Positions 8,026 to 16,360 of a stretch of 51,425 nt of DNA are shown piece after piece. Made by a program: the position numbers and the translations under genes. The DNA is from Desulfurococcales archaeon (lineage in GTDB: Archaea > Thermoproteota > Thermoprotei_A > Sulfolobales > WAQK01), in the NCBI GenBank assembly GCA_027083135.1, contig JALWQH010000034.1:1-51425 (forward strand), given 5' to 3'. Numbering within the stretch: position 1 is the first letter of the stretch; every line of letters starts with the position of its first letter. Below the pieces are notes generated by a model. The model was not told the DNA's origin and ran no database searches. It saw only the letters and a program-made list of their open reading frames with translations.

Positions 8026-9272
8026 CCCGTAATCCTCTCCTCCACATAGTCTTCCTTTAACCTTATCCTTCCTATATGTATGCCTCTGATCTCGCCCTTC
8101 CATGACGTTCTGAGGAAAACCTTGTTCTCCCTGTAGTCTATTTTCTCTAGGACTGCAGGCATCTGCTCCGCGGGATCATCCCCTATGATTGATGCTAGCA
8201 GCCCCTTCTCCAAGCCAGCCTCGATCACTACTGCCTGGCCTACGGCTTCAGCAATCCTGCCTGCAAGCTCGGGGGTAAGGTGATCCTCAGCCACTATGAC
8301 CAGCTTATCGCTCCTAGATGCAGCTATTATTCTAAGCCCTGTTAGATCCTCTATTGCCCGAAGCTCAGCTTCGCTTAAAGGCTTCCCAGCATAGAAGCAG
8401 GATCCCAGGACAGCCACCTCATCTAAACTTACTTCAAGCACGTCTGCATTCTCCAAATATTTCTTGTAGGCTTCTCTCCTAAGGATCCTTCTATCCTCCC
8501 GGCTACGCGGCCTTATGCTGGAGGGTGGGGGGACCTCCTCCAGCCTTGATCCAAGTATTCTCGAAGCCTTCTCGAAGAAGGAGGCATGCTTTCCGCCTAG
8601 AAGTATAATTGTTGATGGTTCAAGCATCTCCATGAGCATGTACTTGTATTGGAGGGCTCTCACCGAGTCCATCCATCCATCAGTATCTACAACTACTATG
8701 CTGCTCTCAGCCTTTCTGCGTAGGAGGTGGAGGGCTGAGGCAACCATGCCTGGATCAGGTGTTGGAGAGACCTGGCCTACGAACACCATGCGGCTCGCCT
8801 TAAGCTCCCTTAGCCATAACACGGGTTTCTCTGGGTAAGCCATTGATACGAAGCCTGGTGGACCTATGTCCGCCTGCCCTACATCCCCATCTATGACGGC
8901 TGGTTTAAGGGATTCTCCTAAAGCCGTATTGGAGATCAAGGCTGCGAATGAGGTTTTACCTGAATCAACCGGGCCTAGGATCAGTACTGTTCCCCCTCTC
9001 CTTACAGCCTGCGCCGCCGTGTTCTCCCATTCCACCATTACGCCGCTGTTTTCCAGAAGCCTATATTCACCGCCTCCCCCCAGCATTATTGTCAGCGATG
9101 TGCCGCCTAGGGATGCCAGTGTATAGCTTCTAAACCGCGGCACCACGAGTCTTGAATTCTCACCATACGATGCTCCTAGAATTCTCACGCTTCCTGTAGA
9201 GATGACGATTGATGCTGGCCCTGCTATCCAGAGGAACTCGCCGTCACTGAGCCTTACCTCCTCCTTCCTCAA
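8013..9272 (-). CDS. Clp1/Grc3-type polynucleotide 5'-hydroxyl kinase
   Basis: A 419-residue P-loop protein of the Clp1 family, which phosphorylates 5'-OH ends of RNA or DNA. The order is an N-terminal beta domain, Walker A GPVDSGKTSF near residues 100-109, IDGDVGQADIGPPG (the family's DxD/GQ lid region), and VVDTDGWMDS (Walker B-like), then a C-terminal domain. The start appears to be TTG 9272 after GGTGAGCAGCA; the frame overlaps the preceding gene by 29 bases. A role in RNA end processing is known for an archaeal homolog. Confidence 0.82.
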   Translation of the reverse strand: MRKEEVRLSDGEFLWIAGPASIVISTGSVRILGASYGENSRLVVPRFRSYTLASLGGTSLTIMLGGGGEYRLLENSGVMVEWENTAAQAVRRGGTVLILGPVDSGKTSFAALISNTALGESLKPAVIDGDVGQADIGPPGFVSMAYPEKPVLWLRELKASRMVFVGQVSPTPDPGMVASALHLLRRKAESSIVVVDTDGWMDSVRALQYKYMLMEMLEPSTIILLGGKHASFFEKASRILGSRLEEVPPPSSIRPRSREDRRILRREAYKKYLENADVLEVSLDEVAVLGSCFYAGKPLSEAELRAIEDLTGLRIIAASRSDKLVIVAEDHLTPELAGRIAEAVGQAVVIEAGLEKGLLASIIGDDPAEQMPAVLEKIDYRENKVFLRTSWKGEIRGIHIGRIRLKEDYVEERITGCPA

Positions 9273-9885
9273 TGCTGCTCACCGTTGCCTCAAGTCTCAT
9301 GCCCTTCTTATACGCTATATTTATGGCTGCAGCCACGTCTCTGTCCTTTATTTCCGTGAAACGTGGGTTGCTTCTCGAGGTCCTATGCTCATCTACTATT
9401 TCTATTCTAATGTCTTTCAGGGATGCGTGTATTAGGGAGTCCATTATGCTGGCTAAGGCTTCCCCCGAATCCCCTATTCTGATAACAGCTCTTTCATGAG
9501 GGATTCGTGCCAGGGTTTTCCTCACCTGCTCCACGAGGATCGGCGGCTCAGCCTCTCCTTTCTCCAATAGATCATCGTCCGCTATGATAACATAGGTTGG
9601 AGGATCCCCTGGATCAATCCCCACTATCACTGCATTATATTTGTCTCCTCCCTTAGCCAGGCATATTGCTTCCTCAAGTCTCTCCTCCCAGTTGTTCTCC
9701 AGGCTCACAATAGGCCGCGTGCATCCTGCGTAGAGTTCAGGCTTATCTGTCACCACTACCCCGCTCTCCGGGCATTTAGGCCTAGGATCCTCTGGAACCC
9801 TGAATGACGCCCCCCTCCGCCGCAGCACCTCTAGTACTCTTAGGAAGAGCCTTGGATCATCGATATAGACGGTGATCACTTCCAT
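9244..9885 (-). CDS. Putative RNase H-fold (RuvC/YqgF-like) archaeal protein
   Basis: About 213 residues from ATG 9885 (MEVITVYIDDPRLFLRVLEV); an ATG at 9909 is also in frame but lies too close to the TATA element at 9914-9926. The central YNAVIVGIDPGDPPTYVIIADD looks like the first strand of an RNase H fold with an acidic residue, followed by GEALASIMDSL, a late IEIVDEHRTSR and DRDVAAAINIAYKKG, resembling the last acidic helix of RuvC-like proteins. Function is not known. It is head-to-head with the RadB-like gene and overlaps the Clp1 gene, so a nucleic-acid role is plausible. Confidence 0.5.
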   Translation of the reverse strand: MEVITVYIDDPRLFLRVLEVLRRRGASFRVPEDPRPKCPESGVVVTDKPELYAGCTRPIVSLENNWEERLEEAICLAKGGDKYNAVIVGIDPGDPPTYVIIADDDLLEKGEAEPPILVEQVRKTLARIPHERAVIRIGDSGEALASIMDSLIHASLKDIRIEIVDEHRTSRSNPRFTEIKDRDVAAAINIAYKKGMRLEATVSSIEEGGGKAQ

Positions 9886-9913
9886 GTCCTCGAACCCGTT
9901 ATATTGCATTCAG

Positions 9914-9926
9914 CCTAATATTACAT
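9914..9926. promoter_or_regulatory. Shared divergent box A between the RNase H-like and RadB-like genes
   Basis: CCTAATATTACAT is the only AT-rich patch in the 33-57 bases between the divergent genes. Read rightwards it places a start near 9943, at the TTG of the RadB-like gene (leaderless). Read leftwards it places a start near 9896, just before ATG 9885. One near-palindromic TATA could serve both. Confidence 0.4.
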
Positions 9927-9941
9927 AGCGATGCAGCGGTA

Positions 9942-10571
9942 TTGAGCACCCTGGCGAGAATATTCGGGGATATTAGTGGGCCTGTACTCCTCTATGGTGA
10001 GGCAGGGGTAGGTAAGACCAACCTGGTTTTAGAGGCTCTCCGAGAGGCTTCCATGCGTGGAATGAGGGGCTTCTATCTCTCAACGGAGGGCTCACAGTAT
10101 GTTGCCCGTGTCCTACAGCTCGGAGGAATGGATAATGTTCTTTTCAGCGAGGCTTTAAGCCTAGGCGAGCAGACTAGGATAATATTATGGGGGCTTCCGA
10201 GAATAGCTGGCATGCTGCGCATAGTGGTGGTGGATACTATAAACTCGCTTTACCGGCTGGATGCAGGGGAAGGTGAAAGAGCATTTATTCATCTAGGCGT
10301 GCAGATGGCGTCGCTTTACCGGCTGGCGTCTAGGGGGATAATGGTCGTGGTAACAGGGCAGGTGCATGGGGAAGGAGATGAGGCAAGCGGCATGTGGCTT
10401 ACAAGATTCTGGGCTAAGAAGATACTGAGGGTTGAGAGAAGGGGTGATTCTAGAGTAATGCGGTGCATAGAGCCCTGCTGTGCAGAGCATTATTTTGTTA
10501 TTGAGAGGAAGGGTATTAGGTGGCTTAATGCTCCTAGGGGTCTCGGCGCAGAATCCCGGCTCTCTTCTTAA
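9942..10571 (+). CDS. RadB-like RecA-superfamily ATPase
   Basis: A 209-residue RecA-core protein without the N-terminal HhH domain of RadA. Walker A is [11 protein letters not shown] (about residues 19-29), Walker B is [14 protein letters not shown], and a later VVVTGQVH resembles the L1-preceding strand. Archaeal RadB and aRadC-type paralogs modulate homologous recombination and DNA repair. The start is TTG 9942, probably leaderless. The 3' end overlaps nop10 (convergent) by 38 bases. Whether it is RadB or another RadA paralog cannot be decided by eye. Confidence 0.7.
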   Translation: MSTLARIFGDISGPVLLYGEAGVGKTNLVLEALREASMRGMRGFYLSTEGSQYVARVLQLGGMDNVLFSEALSLGEQTRIILWGLPRIAGMLRIVVVDTINSLYRLDAGEGERAFIHLGVQMASLYRLASRGIMVVVTGQVHGEGDEASGMWLTRFWAKKILRVERRGDSRVMRCIEPCCAEHYFVIERKGIRWLNAPRGLGAESRLSS

Positions 10572-10707
10572 GCATATACCTGTATTTCAGGTACTTGTCT
10601 TCGGGGGAGAATCTAGGTGGATGGGGTATTTTCACAGGTGCGCCGCATACAGGGCATTTATCTGTGCGTAGAGTGTAGCGTCCACATTTAGTGCATTTTC
10701 TAAGCAT
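10534..10707 (-). CDS. nop10: Nop10, H/ACA RNP protein
   Basis: A 57-residue protein from ATG 10707 ([13 protein letters not shown]). It has the Nop10 zinc ribbon with two CxxC pairs (CTKC and CPVC), then the [21 protein letters not shown] segment that wraps Cbf5. It acts in the box H/ACA pseudouridylation complex. It overlaps the end of the aIF2-alpha gene, a common archaeal arrangement. A TTG at 10716 is in frame but the ATG is preferred. Confidence 0.93.
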   Translation of the reverse strand: MLRKCTKCGRYTLRTDKCPVCGAPVKIPHPPRFSPEDKYLKYRYMLKKRAGILRRDP

Positions 10708-10712
10708 CCATC

Positions 10713-11492
10713 TCAAGCCTTCTCCCTCTCAAACCTGGCGGCAACTTCTAGTTCGCGGGCCCTGCTCAGGGCTTTTTCCAAGGTTTTCTCTAAGACGCGT
10801 TCAGCTGACTTGTAATCGTTTGCCTCTACCTCCACCCTGTATCTAGGGGCACCTATAGTATACACCCTTATCTTCAGATCGCTGGCTCCATCAGCAGCCT
10901 CTGAGAATACTTTCAGCACTTCTTTTATCCTATCCACACCGTCGGGCTTAAGTGTATGGAGGGTCAGTATACCCTTTATCTTAACCCGCTTAACCTCTAT
11001 GTGCTTCTCAGCCTCCTCCTTCAGTACTCTAGCCCACTCCTCGGGAACTCCTGCTTCACGCAGTGCTTCAACTCCTCTAATGACAGCCTGCTCCAATCCA
11101 GCCATTATCTCGCCGTAATGGTTTTCCAGCCTCCAGCCTGCCTGCTCATACGCCTCGTCAAGGCTTCTGCCAAGCCTCTGAGCTGCGAGTTCCAGTATTT
11201 TCTCAGCTTTTTGCGCCCTCTTCCACTCAATCATCTTGTTCCTCCTCTCATTATCGCTTACCCTCTTCAAGGATACGTCTACATGCCCTCTCCTAGAGTG
11301 GACTCTAATGACCTTGACAACTACCTTGTGGCCCTCCTTGACTAGATCCCTGATATTGCGGACCCATCTCGACGCTACTTCGCTCCAGGGGAGATAAGCC
11401 TGCATGTCATTGTACTCGTCAAGCGTGACGTATGCCCCGTACTCGAATACCTCGCGTACAGTTGCAACCACTAAGTCCCCTACGCTTGGCAT
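10713..11492 (-). CDS. Translation initiation factor aIF2 alpha subunit
   Basis: The alpha subunit of aIF2, which brings initiator tRNA to the ribosome. From ATG 11492 the protein begins [22 protein letters not shown], the usual S1-domain start, followed by a helical domain and the C-terminal alpha-beta domain ending in [18 protein letters not shown] sits six bases before this ATG. The frame extends to GTG 11522, but the S1 alignment and ribosome site favour the ATG. A TATA-like GATTTATTATTC lies at about 11545-11558. Confidence 0.93.
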   Translation of the reverse strand: MPSVGDLVVATVREVFEYGAYVTLDEYNDMQAYLPWSEVASRWVRNIRDLVKEGHKVVVKVIRVHSRRGHVDVSLKRVSDNERRNKMIEWKRAQKAEKILELAAQRLGRSLDEAYEQAGWRLENHYGEIMAGLEQAVIRGVEALREAGVPEEWARVLKEEAEKHIEVKRVKIKGILTLHTLKPDGVDRIKEVLKVFSEAADGASDLKIRVYTIGAPRYRVEVEANDYKSAERVLEKTLEKALSRARELEVAARFEREKA

Positions 11493-11584
11493 TCTCTTCC
11501 TCCTGCGGACCAATTGCGGCACCTCGAGTATCCTGTATATGTGGCTGAATAATAAATCAATGGCTTAAAACATCGCTATGGATT

Positions 11585-11782
11585 TCAGCCTAGTATGCGT
11601 ACTACTTCTCCCAGGATCTTAGCCTTGCCTCCCCTAGGCTCAACTAGAATAGTCCCGCATATAAGGCATCGTACAGGAAAGGTGGCATGGTCGAACACTA
11701 TCTGCTCGTTTCCGCATACAGGGCACCTTACACGTATGAAGCGGCTCTTAGGTTCAGGTACAAGCTGCTTCCTCTTTTTCAC
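11585..11782 (-). CDS. rps27e: Ribosomal protein S27e
   Basis: A 65-residue zinc-ribbon ribosomal protein: CPVCGNEQIVFDHATF followed by VRCLICGTILVEPRGGKA. The four cysteines (CPVC, CLIC) and the GGKA end are standard. It lies one base from the L44e gene, giving the usual archaeal L44e-S27e-aIF2-alpha-Nop10 order. Confidence 0.95.
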   Translation of the reverse strand: MKKRKQLVPEPKSRFIRVRCPVCGNEQIVFDHATFPVRCLICGTILVEPRGGKAKILGEVVRILG

Positions 11783-11783
11783 G

Positions 11784-12068
11784 CTACCTCACCTCCACAA
11801 GCTCGGCTTTCTTCAACCTTATTCCTCTCCTATGGAGAATATATCCGCACTCCACGCATCTCAGCTTAAGTACAACCTTCTTCGTCACCTTTGCAAATCT
11901 CTTCTGCTCAGGCTTCCTCTGGCTACCGTAGCCCTCCTGCTTCCTCCTATACCTCCTCTCACCTTCAGCCAGGCTCCTCCTCTTACCGGCCTTATATATA
12001 ACCACAGTATGCTCAGTATGCCTTCCACATCGAGGGCAATACGTTCTTATCCTCTTCGGTATTTTCAC
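11784..12068 (-). CDS. rpl44e: Ribosomal protein L44e
   Basis: A 94-residue protein beginning [20 protein letters not shown], with basic middle [20 protein letters not shown] and the C-terminal [14 protein letters not shown] zinc half. This matches archaeal/eukaryotic L44e (eL42) of the E site. It leads the S27e gene on the minus strand. Confidence 0.95.
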   Translation of the reverse strand: MKIPKRIRTYCPRCGRHTEHTVVIYKAGKRRSLAEGERRYRRKQEGYGSQRKPEQKRFAKVTKKVVLKLRCVECGYILHRRGIRLKKAELVEVR

Positions 12069-12119
12069 GTTTCACCACTCTCCCTATCGGCCGAGCACCC
12101 TTATCTAGATCCGGGTTTT

Positions 12120-12578
12120 TTAGGTGTTTCCATTCCTTCCGGGAAGTATTGGTGCAGCTCTCCCCTCGGCAAGAGCGTCTGCAGCTTCGCTTAGGCTTAC
12201 CAGCATCGATGAGCCTGGAGGTATAAGTACTCCGTTTACAAGCATGGGTTTCTCTGCTCTTATGAGCAGCCTGCCATCAGCTGTAAGCATAAGTGCCCCC
12301 GAGTACGCTGAGGAAAGTATTTCAATTATCCTTAGAATTTTCTCCAGTATGCCGTGGTCTAGGCTTTCCTCGGGAACAGGCATACCCCTAAGCGTTTTCT
12401 TAACTCTGACTAGGGCGAGAAGCCTTGAAGCCCTCTCCACAGCCTTCTTATAGCTGGGGAAATCGGATTCCGCTATGGCATCATACTCTGCTGCTATTTT
12501 TCGAAGGGTCTCGGAATCCATAGATCTAAGCTCACCTGTCCGCCACGACTCAGCTATAAGCTCTTCAAGCAGCCTCAA
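12120..12578 (-). CDS. GINS complex subunit (Gins15-like)
   Basis: A 152-residue protein with a helical A domain (LIAESWRTGELRSMDSETLRKIAAEYDAI and a basic helix LLALVRVKKTLRGM) and a small C-terminal beta B domain (ADGRLLIRAEKPMLVNGVLIPPGSSMLVS). Its end-on overlap with PriS is the arrangement known for Sulfolobus Gins15, the CMG helicase component. The domain order A then B fits Gins15 (eukaryotic Sld5/Psf1 type). Confidence 0.75.
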   Translation of the reverse strand: MRLLEELIAESWRTGELRSMDSETLRKIAAEYDAIAESDFPSYKKAVERASRLLALVRVKKTLRGMPVPEESLDHGILEKILRIIEILSSAYSGALMLTADGRLLIRAEKPMLVNGVLIPPGSSMLVSLSEAADALAEGRAAPILPGRNGNT

Positions 12579-13738
12579 CTTATCTCAACCTCCTCCATGC
12601 TTAGGATTACTGCTATCCCCTTAGCAGCCAGGTATACCCCCTTATATGCCTCCATTCTCACAGCCTCTCCTCTGGAGAGCTCGACTCTTCCGGCGCCAGG
12701 TATCTCGAAATCGATTGAGAGAAGCGGTTTAAGCAGTATCTTCCCCCTGAAAGCAGCATATTCCTCTAGGCTTGGTTTAAAGCTGTTTAGATCGCTTAGC
12801 TCTACTCTTCTAACCCTGAGCCCTGTTTTACCGTGGAGCGAGCCAGGTATTCTGACCAGCCGCTTAGTATCAATAGTGACCTTCTCGTCGAGCCCTATAC
12901 CCCACTCCTTCACGGCTACTTTCACCAGTTCCTCAACACCCATACCTATGTCTCTAAGAGCATCTTTCAGCTTCTTTGAACCTGGGGAGAGATGTTCGAG
13001 GGTCTTTCCTAAAAGTCCCCGCCAGCCAGGATCACTTGGGCTAGGAGAGGCTGCGGAGAATCCTCTACTACTCTGAGCTGGAAACAATATGTCTGGGTTA
13101 AGCCCTATGCCTTTCAAGTAATCAACCAACTCTCTCCTATGCCCTGAGTCCAGCTGGGAGCACGGTTCTTCGCATTCTACGTGAAGGTGAAATCCTCTGT
13201 GGCCGGAGAAGTACACTGTAGGCCTAAGCCCCAGCTCGGATTCAAGTCTCTCTGCAAGCCTTAAGGCCTCTCTTGCAGCCTTTTCCAAACATTCTCCTGG
13301 AACCACTATGAACTCGCTTAAAGAGTGGCCGCATCTAGGACACTTCTCTCCACGGTATTCCTGCCCAACTATCATGCCGCATGCTGGGCAGAACCTTATC
13401 TTAAGGGAGCTGCATCCAGGCAGGTGGTCAGCATCTATGTCGAATATCAGGTCTGAGCCTAGCCAGCCCTTATCATCCATGTTGGGTGCCTCTGGATACT
13501 GGTATTTGGCGGACGAATAGTAGAGGTGGAGAGGTGTTTTACGCCTAAGCTCGTCGAGCAGCATGGATTTGTTCTGGAAGGCCAGGTGTCTCACATAGCT
13601 TTTAGAGCCGAAGGGCTGGTAGGCGAACTCCCTTAGCTCCATGTCTGCCGGTAGTTCTAGAGGAGGACCCGCAGCATAGTATGCGTGGAAAAGTCTTTGG
13701 AGAGGCCTACTCGATCCTGGGTGCAACGTAGAAGTCAA
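12575..13738 (-). CDS. priS: DNA primase small (catalytic) subunit PriS
   Basis: A 387-residue catalytic primase. FDIDADHLPG supplies the metal-binding DxD; CPACG...CPRCG is the zinc knuckle; YFSGHRGFHLHVEC is the SGxRGxH motif; and RIPGSLHGKTGL is the nucleotide-binding motif. It makes RNA/DNA primers with PriL (not in the window). The far N-terminus is uncertain: the frame opens at TTG 13738, inside the end of the PCNA gene, and no ATG precedes YYAAGPPLELPADMELREFA. Overlaps on both sides suggest coupled translation of PCNA, PriS and GINS. Confidence 0.93.
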   Translation of the reverse strand: MTSTLHPGSSRPLQRLFHAYYAAGPPLELPADMELREFAYQPFGSKSYVRHLAFQNKSMLLDELRRKTPLHLYYSSAKYQYPEAPNMDDKGWLGSDLIFDIDADHLPGCSSLKIRFCPACGMIVGQEYRGEKCPRCGHSLSEFIVVPGECLEKAAREALRLAERLESELGLRPTVYFSGHRGFHLHVECEEPCSQLDSGHRRELVDYLKGIGLNPDILFPAQSSRGFSAASPSPSDPGWRGLLGKTLEHLSPGSKKLKDALRDIGMGVEELVKVAVKEWGIGLDEKVTIDTKRLVRIPGSLHGKTGLRVRRVELSDLNSFKPSLEEYAAFRGKILLKPLLSIDFEIPGAGRVELSRGEAVRMEAYKGVYLAAKGIAVILSMEEVEIS

Positions 13739-14444
13739 GATGGGCCCCCTGGGGAAGAGAATATTCTACTCTGCAGGGCATATCAGTGCTTAGATGAAGT
13801 GTTACAAGGTCTGACGCCTGTGCGGCTGAAACTATGTCGCTGAAATAATCTAGGCTGAAGGCAGCTCTCTCCACTCCTTCAGCCTCCACCTCTATGAGGT
13901 TGCCTGACTCTAAGGTAAGCTCAACCTCGGCTTCACCCAGATCACTCATGCTTCTTGCCACGAGTTTCTCGGGGCTCACCTCGAAGATCACCATGTCTCC
14001 AATAGGCTCTAGATCCTTGATGATCTCTCTGAAAACAGTGCTAAGCATCCTAGCCCTAGCCTTCAACTCCAGCCTGGGCTCAGGAAGCTCTTCCGCCTCC
14101 AGTGATAATAGAGGCATGACGAATTTCCTCGTATTCTTACCTCTAAATATTATGGTTAGCCTGTCCCCTGAGCTCTCTAGTTCAAGCTGATCCTCCTTTC
14201 CAGCTCTCTTCAAGATTTTCACGAGATCGCTGATATTCACACCTATTTCCTCTTCACCATCAACGCTGTATTCGTCGAAAGCTGTGGGCGGGAATAATAG
14301 GTCTACCATGGTGATCCTGGATGGATCCATGGCTCTAAGGCTTAGTCCATCCTCCGTTGCCTTGAACACTGCTTCACTCAGCGTCTTGCTTATAGCTGTC
14401 ACTATGTAGCGCCACACCCTGGCATCCATGAAGACAAGCCTCAC
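13707..14444 (-). CDS. pcn: Sliding clamp PCNA
   Basis: A 245-residue PCNA homolog: MRLVFMDARVWRYIVTAISK start, the conserved LRAMDPSRITMVDLLFP, and a C-terminal DMPCRVEYSLPQGAHLDFYVAPRIE ending typical of crenarchaeal clamps. Start is GTG 14444. Crenarchaea usually have several PCNA paralogs forming a heterotrimer; only one is in this window. It overlaps PriS by 32 bases and follows a small unknown gene. Confidence 0.94.
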   Translation of the reverse strand: MRLVFMDARVWRYIVTAISKTLSEAVFKATEDGLSLRAMDPSRITMVDLLFPPTAFDEYSVDGEEEIGVNISDLVKILKRAGKEDQLELESSGDRLTIIFRGKNTRKFVMPLLSLEAEELPEPRLELKARARMLSTVFREIIKDLEPIGDMVIFEVSPEKLVARSMSDLGEAEVELTLESGNLIEVEAEGVERAAFSLDYFSDIVSAAQASDLVTLHLSTDMPCRVEYSLPQGAHLDFYVAPRIE

Positions 14445-14461
14445 AGACGATCCCTGTGAAA

Positions 14462-14671
14462 CTATGCCTTACGCTCCTCTTTAAGATAAACGGTTTGTGG
14501 ATCCCTGCTTACGGATAAGCTATAGCCTGCTAAGGCTAGCCTAAAAGCCCTCTCAATATGCCTGTAGGAAGAGATGTGAGGGGGGGTTCGTGCAAGAGCT
14601 TCATGTAGATCCTTAACAAGCCTTATGAACACTCTTCTATAGAACTCCTCCCTCAGCTCCTCTTCAAGCAT
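14462..14671 (-). CDS. Small conserved-type helical protein of unknown function
   Basis: A 69-residue, mostly helical, charged protein (MLEEELREEFYRRVFIRLVKDLHEAL). No family is recognised. It is two bases from the TFS gene and 17 from PCNA on the same strand, so it is almost certainly translated as part of the replication-transcription operon. Confidence 0.6.
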   Translation of the reverse strand: MLEEELREEFYRRVFIRLVKDLHEALARTPPHISSYRHIERAFRLALAGYSLSVSRDPQTVYLKEERKA

Positions 14672-14673
14672 CG

Positions 14674-15012
14674 CTACTCATACTCCCTCCACACATACCC
14701 GCATTTAGTACACTTATAGAACCTTGTGGAAGGTTCATCAGCTGACCTAGTCTGCACAACCCAGTAGTAGGCTTCATCATTACCGCATCTAGGGCATCTC
14801 ACGCCCTTTATCTTTGGAAGCCCTTTAGGCTCATCATCCTCTATTACAACTATCTTATCCTTCTCGGAGTGCTGTATGGTTCTTGAGATTCTGAGGGGAC
14901 TTATATTGCTCTGCGCCTCCTCCTCGTAGCCGCAGTTAGGGCAGACGTACACCAGCTTGCCTCCCTTTCTACGCGGAATCATCATGGCTCCGCATCTAGG
15001 GCAGAACTTCAA
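14674..15012 (-). CDS. tfs: Transcription factor S (TFIIS/RPB9-like)
   Basis: A 112-residue protein with an N-terminal zinc ribbon (CPRCG...CPNCG, residues 4-27) and a C-terminal TFIIS-type ribbon (CPRCGNDEAYYWVVQTRSADE through CTKCGYVW). The RSADEP hairpin carries the acidic pair that activates RNA cleavage by stalled RNA polymerase, so this is an active TFS1-type factor, not an inhibitory paralog. Confidence 0.93.
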   Translation of the reverse strand: MKFCPRCGAMMIPRRKGGKLVYVCPNCGYEEEAQSNISPLRISRTIQHSEKDKIVVIEDDEPKGLPKIKGVRCPRCGNDEAYYWVVQTRSADEPSTRFYKCTKCGYVWREYE

Positions 15013-15050
15013 TGCTCCCAGCCTCTTTACTCCTAGGATAAAATGTGCCG

Positions 15051-15389
15051 TTATAACGGTTTCCCAGTAGGAGCGGCTTTACCGCCTGCTAGTTCAGCTA
15101 CCCTAGATGCTACGAGTTCTGCAAACCGCCTATAGGCTTCAATAATGCTCCAAGCATCCCTTGGAACCATGTCTGCTGACGCTTCTTTAAGCGGTAGGCC
15201 GAGGCCTCCACCGACAGAGTACTCCAGCTCGTGGAACACCGTTGATCTAACTATCATTTCCGCCAGGCCTTCAACGCCCTTCATGCTTAGGAAAACAGCC
15301 TCAACAGAGAAGACTCCTCTCAACACTAGGCCGCAGCATACTGGGCCTCTACAGCCGTGTACAAGTATTCTAGCCTCTCTTTTAATCAA
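15051..15389 (-). CDS. Hypothetical archaeal protein between TFS and RpoL
   Basis: A 112-residue protein with a cysteine-rich start (HGCRGPVCCGLVLRG), a hydrophobic centre and a C-terminal helix DAWSIIEAYRRFAELVASRVAEL. No family is recognised with confidence; the position and size recall small KEOPS-type or RNA-binding proteins, but the sequence does not prove it. It is six bases from rpoL, hence in the same operon. Confidence 0.55.
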   Translation of the reverse strand: MIKREARILVHGCRGPVCCGLVLRGVFSVEAVFLSMKGVEGLAEMIVRSTVFHELEYSVGGGLGLPLKEASADMVPRDAWSIIEAYRRFAELVASRVAELAGGKAAPTGKPL

Positions 15390-15395
15390 TCTCGG

Positions 15396-15686
15396 CTACC
15401 CTGAGGATCCCAGCTGCTCCTCCAATGCCTCCCGGAACTCCCTAGACATGTCGCGTATCTCCTCTAATATTTCCCTTAGTATTTCAGCTGGGTTAAGGTC
15501 TCCTGATGTACGTATAACTATTCTTGGAACACCTATTAATGGGTGGTCGATAGTGTAGGATGCGTATTCTACTCCGCGTTTATTTAAGGCTAGCTTGACT
15601 ATGAGGTTGGCTAGGCTGTGATCCTCTTCTGGAAGCTCTATTTCCAGGAGGTTGGCTTCCCTGCGCCTTACATTTATTCTCGCCAA
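15396..15686 (-). CDS. rpoL: RNA polymerase subunit L (Rpb11-like)
   Basis: A 96-residue protein with the RpoL/Rpb11 signature: ELPEEDHSLANLIVKLALNKRGVEYASYTIDHPLIG, then a long C-terminal helix. It pairs with RpoD in the polymerase assembly platform. The operon context (TFS downstream, Csl4 upstream) is standard in crenarchaea. Confidence 0.94.
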   Translation of the reverse strand: MARINVRRREANLLEIELPEEDHSLANLIVKLALNKRGVEYASYTIDHPLIGVPRIVIRTSGDLNPAEILREILEEIRDMSREFREALEEQLGSSG

Positions 15687-15730
15687 GGATTATCACCATT
15701 GCCTAGACGCGTGTAGGTGTGTCCAGCTAA

Positions 15731-16360
15731 TTAAGTTAACCTGCCTCTAAGGCTTTTGACAAGCATGCGTAGAGCTGTCTTCCACTCCTTTACAAGTATT
15801 AATGCACCTGTGTCAGGGTCCCTTACCAATACTCCCAGCCTTTCAGCCTCCTCTATGGTTTCCTCAGGCTCTATGTCTAGTATGGCTGAAGCAGCAGTGA
15901 TCATCTTACGCGCCGCTGATCCTCTCAGAGATGGGGGGAGGGAGTGGAAGATCTCGGCTATTCTCGCCGCGGCATTGACTAGTGTGTCGGGATCAGCAGT
16001 GCTCCTCACCTCGCTGCCTGATATTGTTGTAGGATAGCCCTGCATTGCTAGCACTTCCTCAAGTACCTGTGACGGGAAGGTAAGCCTGGTTTTCGAGAGC
16101 AATGCCTCCAGGGTTGTTCTGACGCCTCTCCTCGACCTTGTAAGGCTCTTAGAGCTTGAGGCTATTCTCCTAGCCTTGATCCAGGCCTCCTTGATCTCGG
16201 GGCTTAGGCCCGAGATCTTTATCCATATGCCGTTGCCGGTGACCCTGTATTGTATGCTATTAGCCTTCACGTTGTCTAGGAGGGAGTCAAGTATATCCCA
16301 GCATTCATTGCCGCTGCAGCTGATGTAGAACTCCCTGCTTCTACTTCTTCGCCTCCCCAC
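15731..16360 (-). CDS. DUF2067-like crenarchaeal protein
   Basis: A 209-residue protein with no signal peptide or membrane segment. EFYISCSGNECWDILDSLLDNVKANSIQYRVTGNGIWIKISG resembles the start of DUF2067 proteins, found near csl4 and rpoL in crenarchaea. The family call is tentative and the function unknown. It overlaps the Csl4 gene end by 20 bases. Confidence 0.55.
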   Translation of the reverse strand: MGRRRSRSREFYISCSGNECWDILDSLLDNVKANSIQYRVTGNGIWIKISGLSPEIKEAWIKARRIASSSKSLTRSRRGVRTTLEALLSKTRLTFPSQVLEEVLAMQGYPTTISGSEVRSTADPDTLVNAAARIAEIFHSLPPSLRGSAARKMITAASAILDIEPEETIEEAERLGVLVRDPDTGALILVKEWKTALRMLVKSLRGRLT

